Source: DASSKP01 sp035695045 (GTDB taxonomy: Bacteria > Actinomycetota > Actinomycetes > JAFAQI01). Taken from it: a stretch of 26,730 nucleotides of DNA. Position 1 is the first letter of the stretch. Every line of letters starts with the position of its first letter. Made by a program: the position numbers and the translations under genes. Of the stretch, positions 1-8,897 are shown one piece after another. Where the stretch lies: positions 1 to 26,730 of the forward strand of contig DASSEX010000022.1 of the NCBI GenBank assembly GCA_035695045.1. The letters are read 5' to 3'. The notes beneath the pieces are model-generated. The model was not told the origin of the DNA, searched no databases, and saw nothing but the letters and a program-made list of their open reading frames with translations.

Positions 1-35
1 ATCGTTGATCATGGGCCTGACCTGCGGAAACGTAG

Positions 36-109
36 TAGCGGGGGCAGGATTTGAACCTGCGACCTCTGGGTTATGAGCCCAGCGAGCTACCGAGCTGCTC
101 CACCCCGCG
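36..109 (-). tRNA. Initiator tRNA-fMet (CAT anticodon)
   Basis: On the minus strand the sequence folds as a complete cloverleaf with a CTCATAA anticodon loop. The anticodon stem ends in three G-C pairs (GGG/CCC next to the loop), and position 1 (C) cannot pair with position 72 (U). Both are identity marks of bacterial initiator tRNA. The T arm (GCAGG TTCAAAT CCTGC) and the acceptor stem CGCGGGG/CCCCGC are intact. The discriminator A is followed by CTA, so the 3' CCA is not encoded and must be added after transcription. Confidence 0.96.
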
Positions 110-120
110 TCGGTGAATCC

Positions 121-150
121 ACTATAGGTCGGCCGCAAGATCGCGAGCAA
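121..150 (-). promoter_or_regulatory. Promoter of the initiator tRNA gene
   Basis: Reading the minus strand, TTGCTC (150 to 145) and TATAGT (126 to 121) are separated by 18 nt and lie just upstream of the tRNA 5' end at 109. The -10 hexamer differs from TATAAT at one position. The promoter fits between the end of the UPF0182 gene and the tRNA, so the tRNA need not depend on readthrough. Confidence 0.7.
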
Positions 151-157
151 ACGAGCG

Positions 158-2992
158 TCAGCCGGTAGCAGCCGACAGTTGCCTGATCAGCGCGGAGACC
201 CGTTTCTCCGCGCGCGCGTACGCCGCCAGGTCACCTCTACGCAATGCCGCGTCGGCATCAGCCTGCGCCGCGGAGAGCTGCGCAACGAGAGACCGCACCT
301 CGGCGCTGACGTTGCCGCCACCCTGCTGCGTCGGAGGCCCGCTCGACGGTGGCGGTGTCGACGTCGGGGACTTCGCGCCGAACACCTCGTCCAGTGCAGC
401 AGACAGCGTCGGCGCGTAGGCGATGTTCCCGTTGTAGGACGCGAGCACCCGTTTCAGCGTCGGGAACGACGTCGTACCGGCGGAGCGGACATACACGGGT
501 TCGACGTAGATGAACGAACCGCCCAGCGGCAGCGTGAGCAGGTTGCCCAGGTCCACGCGCGACCCGCCGCGTCGCAGCAGTGACAGCTCGGTCGACGCCG
601 GCGTGTAGGACTCGAAGTCGTTGCCGACCTGCTCGGGACCGGACACCTGCGTGTTGGACGGCAGTTGCAGGACGGTCATCTTGCCGTAGTCGGACGACGA
701 GGGGTCGCTCTCGACGGAGACGAACGCCGCCATGTTCTTCCGGTTGTTCTGCGCGAGCGCGGTCGTCAGCTGGAACGACGGCGACGTCTGCCCGGGCATC
801 GCCAGCGTCAGGTAGTACGGCGGCTGGGGCGTCGACACCGGCTCCTTCGTCGGGTCGTTCGGAACCCGCCAGTAGTCGGTGCCGGCGTAGAAGGCATGCG
901 GATCGGTGATGTGGTACTTCGTCAAAAGCGACCGCTGCACCTTGAACAAGTCCTCGGGATAGCGCAGGTGCGCCCGGAGGTCCGGCGAGATGGACGACTC
1001 GGGCTTCACGATTCCCGGGAAGATCTTCTTCCACGTCTCGAGCACCGGGTCGCGCGGTCCCCACTGGTAGAGCGTCACCGTGCCGTCGTACGCGTCGACG
1101 GTCGCCTTGACCGAGTTGCGAATGTAGTTGACCTGGCCCTGCACCGTGCGGATGTTTCTCGCGTTCTGTGTCGCGGTGTCGGTCGTCGCCGACGACAGTG
1201 ACGTGCGCGCGGCGTACGGGAAACCGTCCGTCGTCGTGTAGCCGTCGACGATCCAGAGGATGCGCCCGTCGACGATCGCGGGATAGGGATCACCATCGAG
1301 CTTCAGGAACGGAGCGACCTTCTTGACCCGGTCGGCCGGGTTGCGGATGTAGAGCAGGCGCGAGTCACTGTTGACGCCCGACGAGAACAGCAGGTTCTTG
1401 TCCTTGAACCGCAAGGCATAGAGGAACTTGCGCCAGAAGGACCCGATCGGCACGCCGCCATCGCCGCGGTAGGTGGTGTTGACCTGGCCGTTGCCGCTGT
1501 CGGAGGGGTAGTCCAGCTCGCGGGCCGGCGCACCCTGCTTCGCCCCGACGACCGAGAACGACGGCGACGTCTCGCCGAAGTAGATGCGAGGCTCGAAGTT
1601 GCCACCCAGACCGCCGTGCGGCGGGATGTCGCTCTCGACGAACGTCGGCGTCCCGTCCGGCTGGACCGCATTACCGGCAGCCGCGACGAAGCCGTAGCCG
1701 TGCGTGTAGACCAGATGCTGGTTGATCCACGACTGCTGCTGCGGGTTGAGTCCGGACAGATTCAGGTCGCGGACGCCCACGACCTCCTCCTGCTCCTGAC
1801 CGTTGACCTGGTAGCGGTCCACGTCGAGCGAGTCGGGGAAGGCGTAGAAGCCCTTGAAGCCCTGCAGCTGCTGGAAGGTCGCCGGGACGGCGGTCGGGTC
1901 CAGCAGCCGGATGTTCGGCAGCGTGGACTTGTCAGCACGGATGGCCTTGACGTCGCCCTGCGCGACACCCGTGTACGGCGACTGGGACACGTTCGTCGTC
2001 GGCACCAGGCCATACGCAAGCCGAGTCTCGGCGATGTTGCGCGCGATGTACGGCGCCTCCTTGTCGGCCTCGCTCGGCCGCACGGAGAACTGCTGCACCA
2101 GCAGCGGGTAGATGCCACCGATGACGACCGCGGACGCGACCATCAGGCCGAATGCGATCGCCGGCAGCCGCCAGTTGCGGCTCCGCAGGTTGAGGAAGAA
2201 CAGCACCGCACAGATCAGCGCGACGAAGATGAGGATCGTCTTCGCCGGCAGCACCGCGTGCACGTCCGTGTACGACGCCCCCGTGTCGACGAAGCCGCGT
2301 TTCGAGTAGTTCAGGCCGAACCGGTCGAGGTAGTAGGCGAACGCCTTCAGCAGCACGAAGACGCCCAGCAGCACGGAGATGTGCGCCCGCGCTGCGGGCG
2401 TCACCTTCTGTCCCGGAGTCTGGGGCCGCAGGGCGCCGTACAGGTAGGCGACGACGAGCACGGCGATCAGCGAGAGCACGACGGCCGCGAAACCCATGCC
2501 GAGCAGGAACCGCTGCATCGGATAGGTGAAGGCGTAGTAGGACACGTCACGGTGGAACTGCGGGTCCTTGATGCCGAAGCTCACGCCGTCGCGCCACATC
2601 AGCCAGGTCGACCAGCGGTTGGCCGCGGCGACGCCGGTGAAGACGCCGACGAGGAGCACGATCACGAGGAAGATCCAGCGCCGCAGATGCGCGAAGGCCG
2701 CGCTCAGCGCTTCGAGCTGCTGCTGCTCAGGCGATATGGCCCGGAAGGCCGGCCGAAGCCGGTAGGCCAGCAGGATGTTGCCGCCTACCACCAGCGCCAT
2801 CAGCACACCGAAGATGACGAACAGCACGATCTCCGTCGTCAGCCGTCGGCTGAAGACGTCGGAGTAGTGCACCGACCGGAACCACAGCAGATCCGTGTAG
2901 AGCCGGACGAACGCCGAGAACGCCGCGATGAGCACCACGACGGCGACCGCGATCGGGATCCATCGGCGCGGATGACCGGGCAGCCGCGGCAT
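158..2992 (-). CDS. UPF0182 family large membrane protein
   Basis: About 944 residues. The N-terminal third holds seven clear hydrophobic segments, beginning with WIPIAVAVVVLIAAF and including EIVLFVIFGVLMALVVGG and ILIFVALICAVLFF. After them comes a large, mostly hydrophilic domain of about 600 residues, then a Pro/Ser/Thr-rich linker and a C-terminal helix rich in Ala/Arg/Leu that could form a coiled coil. This is the layout of the UPF0182 family (COG1615), whose function is unknown; the big domain probably faces outward. The reading frame is open upstream to 3241, but that extension is Arg/Ser-rich and overlaps the kinase gene, so ATG 2992 is preferred (GTG codons at 3007 and 3019 are alternatives). 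It follows the histidine kinase by 37 nt and is probably the last gene of the ylbL-type operon. No clear Shine-Dalgarno is seen. Confidence 0.93.
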   Translation of the reverse strand: MPRLPGHPRRWIPIAVAVVVLIAAFSAFVRLYTDLLWFRSVHYSDVFSRRLTTEIVLFVIFGVLMALVVGGNILLAYRLRPAFRAISPEQQQLEALSAAFAHLRRWIFLVIVLLVGVFTGVAAANRWSTWLMWRDGVSFGIKDPQFHRDVSYYAFTYPMQRFLLGMGFAAVVLSLIAVLVVAYLYGALRPQTPGQKVTPAARAHISVLLGVFVLLKAFAYYLDRFGLNYSKRGFVDTGASYTDVHAVLPAKTILIFVALICAVLFFLNLRSRNWRLPAIAFGLMVASAVVIGGIYPLLVQQFSVRPSEADKEAPYIARNIAETRLAYGLVPTTNVSQSPYTGVAQGDVKAIRADKSTLPNIRLLDPTAVPATFQQLQGFKGFYAFPDSLDVDRYQVNGQEQEEVVGVRDLNLSGLNPQQQSWINQHLVYTHGYGFVAAAGNAVQPDGTPTFVESDIPPHGGLGGNFEPRIYFGETSPSFSVVGAKQGAPARELDYPSDSGNGQVNTTYRGDGGVPIGSFWRKFLYALRFKDKNLLFSSGVNSDSRLLYIRNPADRVKKVAPFLKLDGDPYPAIVDGRILWIVDGYTTTDGFPYAARTSLSSATTDTATQNARNIRTVQGQVNYIRNSVKATVDAYDGTVTLYQWGPRDPVLETWKKIFPGIVKPESSISPDLRAHLRYPEDLFKVQRSLLTKYHITDPHAFYAGTDYWRVPNDPTKEPVSTPQPPYYLTLAMPGQTSPSFQLTTALAQNNRKNMAAFVSVESDPSSSDYGKMTVLQLPSNTQVSGPEQVGNDFESYTPASTELSLLRRGGSRVDLGNLLTLPLGGSFIYVEPVYVRSAGTTSFPTLKRVLASYNGNIAYAPTLSAALDEVFGAKSPTSTPPPSSGPPTQQGGGNVSAEVRSLVAQLSAAQADADAALRRGDLAAYARAEKRVSALIRQLSAATG

Positions 2993-3029
2993 CCGGTCGG
3001 TCCGCACGCGAAAGGTCACAGGGTCGAAC

Positions 3030-5816
3030 CTATAGCGGTCCTGCCGCCGACGCCTTCGCTCGAGCAGATCGTGGCTTGGGCGGCGACGCCGCCGGACCCG
3101 CCGCCGGCAGCAGGAGCGAGAACTCGCTGCCCTTGCCGGGCTCCGAGTCGATGAGCATCTGCAGACCGAAGCGGTCGACCACCCGAGAGACGAAGCCCAG
3201 ACCCAGACCCAGGCCCCCGACGCGGCGTGTCTCCGATGCATCGGCCTGCGAGAAGTCGCCCACCAGCTCCGCTGACATCGCCGGGTCGAAACCGGGCCCC
3301 GCGTCGCGGACGCCCACGCGCACGCGCGGAGTGCCGTCCTCGGCCATCGTCGCGACGATCGTGATCGGCGTGCGCGCCGGCGTGTACTTCACCGCGTTGT
3401 CGACGAGCTCGTCGAGCGCGCGGCCCACCCAGTGACGGTCGATGTCGACGGTCGGCAGCTTGCCGGCGATCCGGCGCTTGATGTCGTCCGCGCGCTCCGG
3501 ATAACGCTCTCGCCACGTCTCCACGCGCTCGTCGACGTAGGTCCGCACGGTGACCGGTCCTCGGTCACCGTGCACCCGGCCCGCCTCGAGCGCGGCCACA
3601 TCGACCAGCAGCTCCACCGCGCGGCTCATGCGCGACGTCGACGCCAGGATCTCGTCGACGAACATCTCCACTTGCTCACGCGTGAGGTTCGGACGTCGCG
3701 CGATCATCTCGGCGTAGCCGCGGATGGGCGTCAGCGGTGTGCGCAGCTCGTGCGACACGTTCGCCAGGAACTCGGTCTTCATCCGCTCGATCTCACGCTC
3801 GCGGCGACGGTCCGCGAGCACCACCACCCGTCCCTGGCCGTCGGCGAGCGACTCGACACCGAAGCGCACCGGCACCCGGCTCTCGCCGCCGCCGATCAGC
3901 TCACCGTCGACGGTGCCGGCGCCGGCCAGCGCCCGCTCGAGCAACGACCGCCCCTCGCCGTCCTCCACCCGTACGACGTCCTGCAAGGGCTTGCCGACGA
4001 TGTCGCGCTCGTCACCACCCAGCAGCACCAGCGCCATCGGGTTCACGTCGGTGACCACACCGGCTCCGTCGGTCACGACGAGACCGTCGGTCATCGACTC
4101 GACGACGCGCTCCAACCGGGCGCGAAGCGTCGCCTCCTGCTCCGCGGTCGCCCGCAGGTCGGCGGTCAGCGCGCGCAGCGACGACGTCATCGCGTCGAAC
4201 GCGCGCGACAGCCGGCCCACCTCGTCGCGGGACGACACCGTCGTCGTCGCCTCGAGGTCACCGCGGCGCACCCGACCGGCGGCGATCGTCAGCCTCCGCA
4301 CGGGGTCGCTGATCCGCTGCGCCAAGGCGATCGCGAACAACGCCACGACGAGCAACGCGGCAAGCGCTGTCAGGAACAGTCGCTGCAACACGCTGCGCTG
4401 CGCGGCCAACGCCTCGTTCGCCGGTTGTGACAGCGCAAGGGTGGCGATCCGCACGTCCTCGTTCCCGGCTTCGGTGATCGGCACCAACGCCGCGGTCGGT
4501 GCGTCACCCTGAGCGGCCACGACCTTCTGTACGGACACATCTGCCGTCTCGACCCCGGCCGACCGGGCCTCCGACAGCACCGTGCGGCGGGCAAGCGCCG
4601 TCCGCAGGCTGCTGGCGATCACCTGCCCGTCGGCGATCACCGACACGTCGTAGCCGGTCCCGCGTTGCAGCTGCTGAAGGTAGGCGTCGACGACGCCGGC
4701 GCCGTACACCGCCGCGAACGTCGGCCGCACCCGAGCGTCGTTGCTTCCGTCGGGACGTCCCGGAGCGGCAGCGACGAGTGCGAGCACCGGTGGCTTCCCC
4801 GCACCGCCGGACAACAGCAACGGACCGCTCGACGCCGTCGAGGGAAGCGTCCCGGGCTTGAGCACCTGCTGCACGATCTGACTGCCGGCCAGCTGCAGGA
4901 GTCCCGCGTTGGAGACCGCCCTCGCGTCCGGGGCGATGACAGTCGCGCCCGCGCCACGTCGCACCAGGACGGCGAAGTAGGCCGGCTGCTCCGAGAACAG
5001 CTTGAGGAAACCCGCGCAGTACTGCGGCTGCTTCGGGCACTGGGCGACGACCTGGGCGAACAAGCCCGACCGCGTCGCGAGACCGGTCAGCGACTCCTGC
5101 TCGCCGCCCGCCACCTGCAGCAGCCGCTGCGACTGCTCGGACTGCACCTGGTTGGCCACACCGGTGCCGACGACGCCGACGGCACCCGCCGCCATCGCGA
5201 CGACACCGGCAACGATCGCTCCCACGATCTTGCCGAGCAGCATCCCGCGCGCGATCTGCACCAGCGCACCGATGAGGAAGAGCGTCGCCAGACCGCGCGC
5301 CGCCAGCAGCACAACCGCCGCATCGAGAGACGTGTCCGCCTGTGCGGCCAGGGTTGCCGCAACACCGGTGAACAGCAGAGCCGTCGCGAGCAGCAGACCC
5401 AGCGCGCGGTCGGCGCCGGCGCGTGCACCACGCCAGCCGGCGGCGACTGCGCCGACGAGGGCCGCAGCTCCGCCGGCAACGGCGGCTGAGGGCCGCGCAC
5501 CCAGAGGTACGACGACACCGGCGAGCCCGGCAGGGACCGGGAGGACAAGGCTCTGGCCACTACCGCCGAGTGCGCCGAGCGCGATGAGCACGAGCCCCAC
5601 GAAGCGCAGCCAGCCGATCGCATCCGACGACACGTCACCGAACCGCAGCGCGGTCAACGCGTCGGCAACTGCCATCGCGAGCGCACCCGCGACGAACAGG
5701 AATGTGACGCGCCGGCGCAGCCGGGGGAACAGTGACGCACCGGCCAGCGCCAGCCACGCGGCGACTGCCGTCAGCTGCACGACCCCGAGCAGCGCAAACG
5801 GGACAGCCGGCGCCAT
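3030..5816 (-). CDS. Membrane sensor histidine kinase (HAMP-PAS-HisKA-HATPase)
   Basis: About 928 residues. In order: a hydrophobic N-terminal region of several membrane helices (1-220); a likely extracytoplasmic sensor domain (about 225-475) with two Cys in QCPKQPQYC; a membrane helix near 481-501; HAMP (502-554); a PAS-like domain (561-664); HisKA with SHELRTP (phospho-accepting His689); and HATPase_c with the N box ELVDNAVKYTP (Asn807), DAGPG (Asp838) and GLGLGLG (867-874). All catalytic motifs are intact. The start ATG lies 14 nt after the stop of the upstream protease gene; no Shine-Dalgarno is visible, which suggests translational coupling. The frame is open upstream to 5954, but that part overlaps the protease gene. 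No response regulator is encoded in the window, so it is an orphan kinase here. Its ligand cannot be read from the sequence. Confidence 0.92.
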   Translation of the reverse strand: MAPAVPFALLGVVQLTAVAAWLALAGASLFPRLRRRVTFLFVAGALAMAVADALTALRFGDVSSDAIGWLRFVGLVLIALGALGGSGQSLVLPVPAGLAGVVVPLGARPSAAVAGGAAALVGAVAAGWRGARAGADRALGLLLATALLFTGVAATLAAQADTSLDAAVVLLAARGLATLFLIGALVQIARGMLLGKIVGAIVAGVVAMAAGAVGVVGTGVANQVQSEQSQRLLQVAGGEQESLTGLATRSGLFAQVVAQCPKQPQYCAGFLKLFSEQPAYFAVLVRRGAGATVIAPDARAVSNAGLLQLAGSQIVQQVLKPGTLPSTASSGPLLLSGGAGKPPVLALVAAAPGRPDGSNDARVRPTFAAVYGAGVVDAYLQQLQRGTGYDVSVIADGQVIASSLRTALARRTVLSEARSAGVETADVSVQKVVAAQGDAPTAALVPITEAGNEDVRIATLALSQPANEALAAQRSVLQRLFLTALAALLVVALFAIALAQRISDPVRRLTIAAGRVRRGDLEATTTVSSRDEVGRLSRAFDAMTSSLRALTADLRATAEQEATLRARLERVVESMTDGLVVTDGAGVVTDVNPMALVLLGGDERDIVGKPLQDVVRVEDGEGRSLLERALAGAGTVDGELIGGGESRVPVRFGVESLADGQGRVVVLADRRREREIERMKTEFLANVSHELRTPLTPIRGYAEMIARRPNLTREQVEMFVDEILASTSRMSRAVELLVDVAALEAGRVHGDRGPVTVRTYVDERVETWRERYPERADDIKRRIAGKLPTVDIDRHWVGRALDELVDNAVKYTPARTPITIVATMAEDGTPRVRVGVRDAGPGFDPAMSAELVGDFSQADASETRRVGGLGLGLGFVSRVVDRFGLQMLIDSEPGKGSEFSLLLPAAGPAASPPKPRSARAKASAAGPL

Positions 5817-5830
5817 AGGAGGAGGGTAGG

Positions 5831-6913
5831 TCAGCAGTGGGCGAACGCCGTGCTTCCCGCGGCTATCGCCTTCAATGCGGAAAGAGCGGTCTTGAGCGTG
5901 TCGACCTTCACGACGGTCAACGACTTGGGCGCTGCGGCGATCGCATCGGCGCATTCGCTCGCGGGCGCGAGGAAAACCGTCGCTCCCGCCTTCACGGCCG
6001 CAGCGATCTTCTGCTGGATGCCGCCGATCGGCCCGACGATGCCGAACGCATCGATCGTCCCGGTGCCCGCGACGGTGCGCCCTCCCGTCAACGACCCCGG
6101 CGTGAGCTTGTCGATGATGCCGAGAGTGAAGGCGAGCCCGGCACTCGGGCCGCCGACCTCTGACGGGTCGAGGCCGATCTTCACGTTCACCTTGGCGAAC
6201 GTCGCCGTCAGGTCAGGCGTGATGCCGACGAGCGGACGGCCGGTGCCGTCCTGCGCCTTCACCGTCGTGATCTGCACGGTGCGCGCCTTGCCGTCCCTGG
6301 TGATCCCGATGCTCAGGGTGGTGCCCACGGGGTGCGCGTTGATGAGCTGGTGCAGCGTCGCGACGTCGGTGACCGGCTTGCCGTCGATCGTGTCGATGAC
6401 GTCGCCCTGCTGAAGCACTTTCTCTGCCGGGAGACCGGACGACAGGTCTCCGACGATGACCTTCTCCGTCAGCGGCTTGTAACCGAGCTCGAGCAGCGCA
6501 GCGGTGATCGCGTCGCGCTGCGACTGCGTCATCTCCTGCTCGTTCTCCTTCTGCACCTGCTGGGAGGAGTCGCCGGGCGGGCAGAGCGCCTGGTGCGGCT
6601 GCACCGCTTCTTCGGAGTTCCACCATGCCCGCAGTGCCTGCCACAAGGTCGGATGGGCGCTGCAGTCACCGGGAACGATGCCGACGGTCGTGAGGTAGAG
6701 GTGGCCCTGTGTCGGGTAGGTCCGCGCGCCGGTCGCGGACACGACCGGAACGTTGTGCTCATCGGACCCCGAGCCGGCGGGAATCGAGCCGAGCGTGTCG
6801 GTGACAGGGCCCGGCACGAGGACGACGTACGGGACGGGCAGCACCGACGTCAGGATGCCGAGCACCACGACAAGAGAACCGGCGAGAGCAAGCGTGAGCC
6901 CTCGCCGTGACAT
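5831..6913 (-). CDS. YlbL-type PDZ/Lon-like serine protease
   Basis: 360 residues. An N-terminal signal anchor (RRGLTLALAGSLVVVLGILT) is followed by an extracytoplasmic body. A PDZ-like domain lies near 155-215 (GLPAEKVLQQGDVIDTIDG) and a Lon-type catalytic domain at 225-340, with the Ser in GGPSAG (Ser257) and the Lys in GIQQKI (Lys302), the expected Ser-Lys dyad. Length and order match the actinobacterial YlbL-type proteins annotated as PDZ domain-containing or Lon-like proteases; substrates are unknown. It is the first gene of a leftward operon with the histidine kinase and UPF0182. A TAGCCT box lies 6 nt before the ATG, so the transcript is probably leaderless. Confidence 0.92.
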   Translation of the reverse strand: MSRRGLTLALAGSLVVVLGILTSVLPVPYVVLVPGPVTDTLGSIPAGSGSDEHNVPVVSATGARTYPTQGHLYLTTVGIVPGDCSAHPTLWQALRAWWNSEEAVQPHQALCPPGDSSQQVQKENEQEMTQSQRDAITAALLELGYKPLTEKVIVGDLSSGLPAEKVLQQGDVIDTIDGKPVTDVATLHQLINAHPVGTTLSIGITRDGKARTVQITTVKAQDGTGRPLVGITPDLTATFAKVNVKIGLDPSEVGGPSAGLAFTLGIIDKLTPGSLTGGRTVAGTGTIDAFGIVGPIGGIQQKIAAAVKAGATVFLAPASECADAIAAAPKSLTVVKVDTLKTALSALKAIAAGSTAFAHC

Positions 6914-6919
6914 GACGCC

Positions 6920-6925
6920 AGGCTA
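6920..6925 (-). promoter_or_regulatory. -10 box TAGCCT, probable leaderless promoter of the protease operon
   Basis: TAGCCT on the minus strand ends 6 nt before the ATG at 6913. No Shine-Dalgarno lies between them. Its last base touches the terminator hairpin of the preceding gene. Confidence 0.55.
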
Positions 6926-6952
6926 GCGGCGCCGCCGGTCAGCGGCGCCGCT
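6925..6952 (-). terminator. Perfect 11-bp GC hairpin
   Basis: AGCGGCGCCGC (6925-6935) and GCGGCGCCGCT (6942-6952) pair perfectly around a 6-nt loop. It lies just after the stop codon of the 119-residue protein gene and before the protease gene. There is no U tract, as is common for actinobacterial terminators. Confidence 0.65.
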
Positions 6953-6978
6953 GCGCTGGTACGTCAACGACTGAACGG

Positions 6979-7338
6979 TCAGTGCGCGAAGAAGCCGAGG
7001 CTGCGCCGGCCGTTGGACACCGGCTCGCCCTCGACGACCGGCTCGGCAACCGGCAGCTGCTCCGCCACGGGCTCCGGCTGAGCCGGAACGACTGCCTCGA
7101 CCGGCTCGACAGGCACCGGCGCGGGAGCCGCCTCCATGCCCGCCTCGGCCGCCGGCACCTCGACCCGGTAGTAGGGCCGGAACGACAGCGGCACCGGCGC
7201 GAGCGTGTGCACCGAGACCTCGCTGACGTTCTCGACGTTGCGCAGGTGCTCCACGAGCCGGACCGCGTCGTCGAGGGACGCCACGCGCCGGAACGACGGG
7301 GCACCATCAGGGCCCGGGAAGAAGACGATGTGCTCCAT
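6979..7338 (-). CDS. Small conserved protein with Pro/Val/Glu-rich tail
   Basis: 119 residues, function unknown. Residues 1-65 look like a small folded domain (MEHIVFFPGPDGAPSFRRV, then an Asp/Val helix and a strand ending FRPYYRVEVP). Residues 70-105 are a low-complexity tail of Pro, Val, Glu and Ala, and the protein ends RRSLGFFAH. I chose ATG 7338 because GAGGAAG stands at the right distance before it. The frame remains open to an ATG at 7428, but the added 30 residues are not convincing. The gene is divergent from the sigma factor gene and followed by a strong hairpin. I recall similar short proteins in other actinomycetes but cannot name a family. Confidence 0.75.
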   Translation of the reverse strand: MEHIVFFPGPDGAPSFRRVASLDDAVRLVEHLRNVENVSEVSVHTLAPVPLSFRPYYRVEVPAAEAGMEAAPAPVPVEPVEAVVPAQPEPVAEQLPVAEPVVEGEPVSNGRRSLGFFAH

Positions 7339-7551
7339 GGGCACTTCCTCACCGAGAGAGGGCGGGAAAAGGACGATGACCCTTGAGTGGTCGGCATCGA
7401 GACGACTCGAATTGAGGCCGTCACCCATCTGGGGGAATCGTCGTTAATGATCCGAATGCCCAAATCGCCCCCGGTCGGACGCGAGGAATCCGGAGGGTGC
7501 CCGTTGAACCGTTAGCGGGTGCCTCCCAGCACACTCGCGGAAGAGGGACAC

Positions 7552-8709
7552 ATGACCACCGCTCCGGAACTGCCGGTCGGCCTCACCGGGCCGGGTGCCG
7601 TGGACGCGGCGTCCGAGCTGTCTCCCGGCCACATCGCCCCGCCGCCGCGGCCACCGCTGCGGGTCGTCCCCGAGCCGAACCTGTCCGGCGACGTCGTCGA
7701 CTTCGACGAGGCGCTGCGGCGGGCCGCTCCGCGCCTCCAGCGGTACGCCGTCCGCCGCCTGCATGACCCGCACGAAGCCGAAGAGGTCGTGCAGGAAGCC
7801 CTGCTCCGCGCCTTTCAGCACCGCGAGAAGCTCACCACCGAGGACGACCTGATGGCCTGGGTCACGGTCGTGACGGGGCGTCTCGTCATCGACCGGCTCC
7901 GCGTCCGCGGCCGCGCCGTTGCGGTCGCCGAGCTCCCGCCGGGTTCCCGCACCGGGCGCGACACCGCCGACGTCGTCGTCGCCCGCGACGAGGCGCGGAT
8001 CGCGCTCGACGCGCTCGAGGCGATGCCTCCTCGGCAGGCGGCCGTGCTCTGGTCGCGCGAGGTCGAGGGTCTGAGCTATGACGAGATCGGTGAGCGTTAC
8101 GGGCTGAGCGAGCCGTCGGTCCGTTCGGTCCTGCACCGGGCGCGCAAGGCGCTGCGCCGCGAGTACTCCAGCCGCGGCGGAACGATGCCGGCCGTCGCGC
8201 TGGTCGCGCTGGCGCCCTGGCTGCGCGGGCTCCGCGCAGCCGGCAAGCTCCGCACCACTGCCCGCCGGGTCGCGACAGCTGCCGCCGCAACCGCCACGGG
8301 TCTGGTCGCCGTCGGTTCCGCGCCTTTCGCCCAGCCGGCCACACCGCATTCCCCCACCCCGGCGATGGCGCCGGCCCTGGGCGTCACCCCCGCGGCGCAG
8401 ACGCATCCGCATACGCGGCTCGCGGCCGCATCCCGGCCGCTCGTCGGGTCGGCTTCGCCGACCGCGGCGACCGCCGTGGCATCCGCGACGCCCACCCACA
8501 CCGTCGTGCCCTATCTGCCGCACGCCTGCGGCGCGCCCGCTGGCGCGACTGTCGGCTGCGCGACGCATCGGGCCCACGTCCTCTACGTGCACATGCCGGT
8601 CCCTGTCGACGGTCAGCGTTGGGTCGGGGTCAGCACCGACGAGGTCGACTGCGCACCGCTGCCGACAACTCCGCTTGCTCAGTGCGACACCCAGGGAGGC
8701 ACCTCATGA
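7552..8709 (+). CDS. ECF-type sigma-70 factor with long C-terminal extension
   Basis: 385 residues. Sigma region 2 lies at about 52-118 (HDPHEAEEVVQEALLRAF, then WVTVVTGRLVIDRLR). Region 4 lies at 152-205 (LEAMPPRQAAVLWSREVEGL, then YDEIGERYGLSEPSVRSVLH). ECF factors are usually under 200 residues; this one continues for about 180 more. The extension has a short Arg/Lys-rich stretch, an Ala-rich hydrophobic segment (238-260) that could be a single membrane helix, a Pro/Thr/Ala linker, and a C-terminal part with four Cys (326, 336, 367, 378). If the segment spans the membrane, the Cys part would be outside the cell. The start ATG 7552 follows GAGGG. Its stop overlaps the ATG of the next gene. 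No classical anti-sigma factor is seen. Confidence 0.88.
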   Translation: MTTAPELPVGLTGPGAVDAASELSPGHIAPPPRPPLRVVPEPNLSGDVVDFDEALRRAAPRLQRYAVRRLHDPHEAEEVVQEALLRAFQHREKLTTEDDLMAWVTVVTGRLVIDRLRVRGRAVAVAELPPGSRTGRDTADVVVARDEARIALDALEAMPPRQAAVLWSREVEGLSYDEIGERYGLSEPSVRSVLHRARKALRREYSSRGGTMPAVALVALAPWLRGLRAAGKLRTTARRVATAAAATATGLVAVGSAPFAQPATPHSPTPAMAPALGVTPAAQTHPHTRLAAASRPLVGSASPTAATAVASATPTHTVVPYLPHACGAPAGATVGCATHRAHVLYVHMPVPVDGQRWVGVSTDEVDCAPLPTTPLAQCDTQGGTS

Positions 8710-8897
8710 CCCGGCGCGTGATCTTCGGCGTCGTACTGCTGTCAGTGGCGGGGACCGCGGCCGGTGCACTCGCCGACACCGGCGACCACCAGCGTGCGGT
8801 CACCCACGAGCTGTGCCTCGTCATGTCGCAGGACGCCAACCACCAGGGCTCGCAGGACTACTGCGTCACCTGGCCGGGGCCGGTCCGCAACGGCTGA
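8706..8897 (+). CDS. Tiny secreted protein with two Cys, coupled to the sigma factor
   Basis: 63 residues. It begins with a typical signal peptide (MTRRVIFGVVLLSVAGTAAG, likely cleavage after ALA near residue 22). The mature part of about 40 residues has two Cys (ELCLVM and DYCVTW) that could form a disulfide. The ATG overlaps the sigma factor stop in an ATGA, preceded by GGGAGG, so the two genes are translationally coupled. The function is unknown. The coupling and shared Cys content suggest, as inference only, that it interacts with the outer tail of the sigma factor. Confidence 0.72.
   Translation: MTRRVIFGVVLLSVAGTAAGALADTGDHQRAVTHELCLVMSQDANHQGSQDYCVTWPGPVRNG

Noticed and set aside
1616..3154. 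Long open frame on the plus strand opposite the UPF0182 gene
   Set aside because: Its product is dominated by Arg, Asp, His and Gln without hydrophobic order, the typical mirror of a high-GC gene; the minus-strand UPF0182 frame is well supported.
3432..4512. Open frames on the plus strand opposite the histidine kinase gene
   Set aside because: They mirror a gene with all kinase motifs intact and show no domain of their own.
7485..7515. ECF-type autoregulatory promoter (GGAAT and CGTTAG) before the sigma factor gene
   Set aside because: The two elements are 20 nt apart, longer than the 16-17 nt usual for ECF promoters. A weak GGAGG/CCTCC hairpin in the same place is also not convincing.
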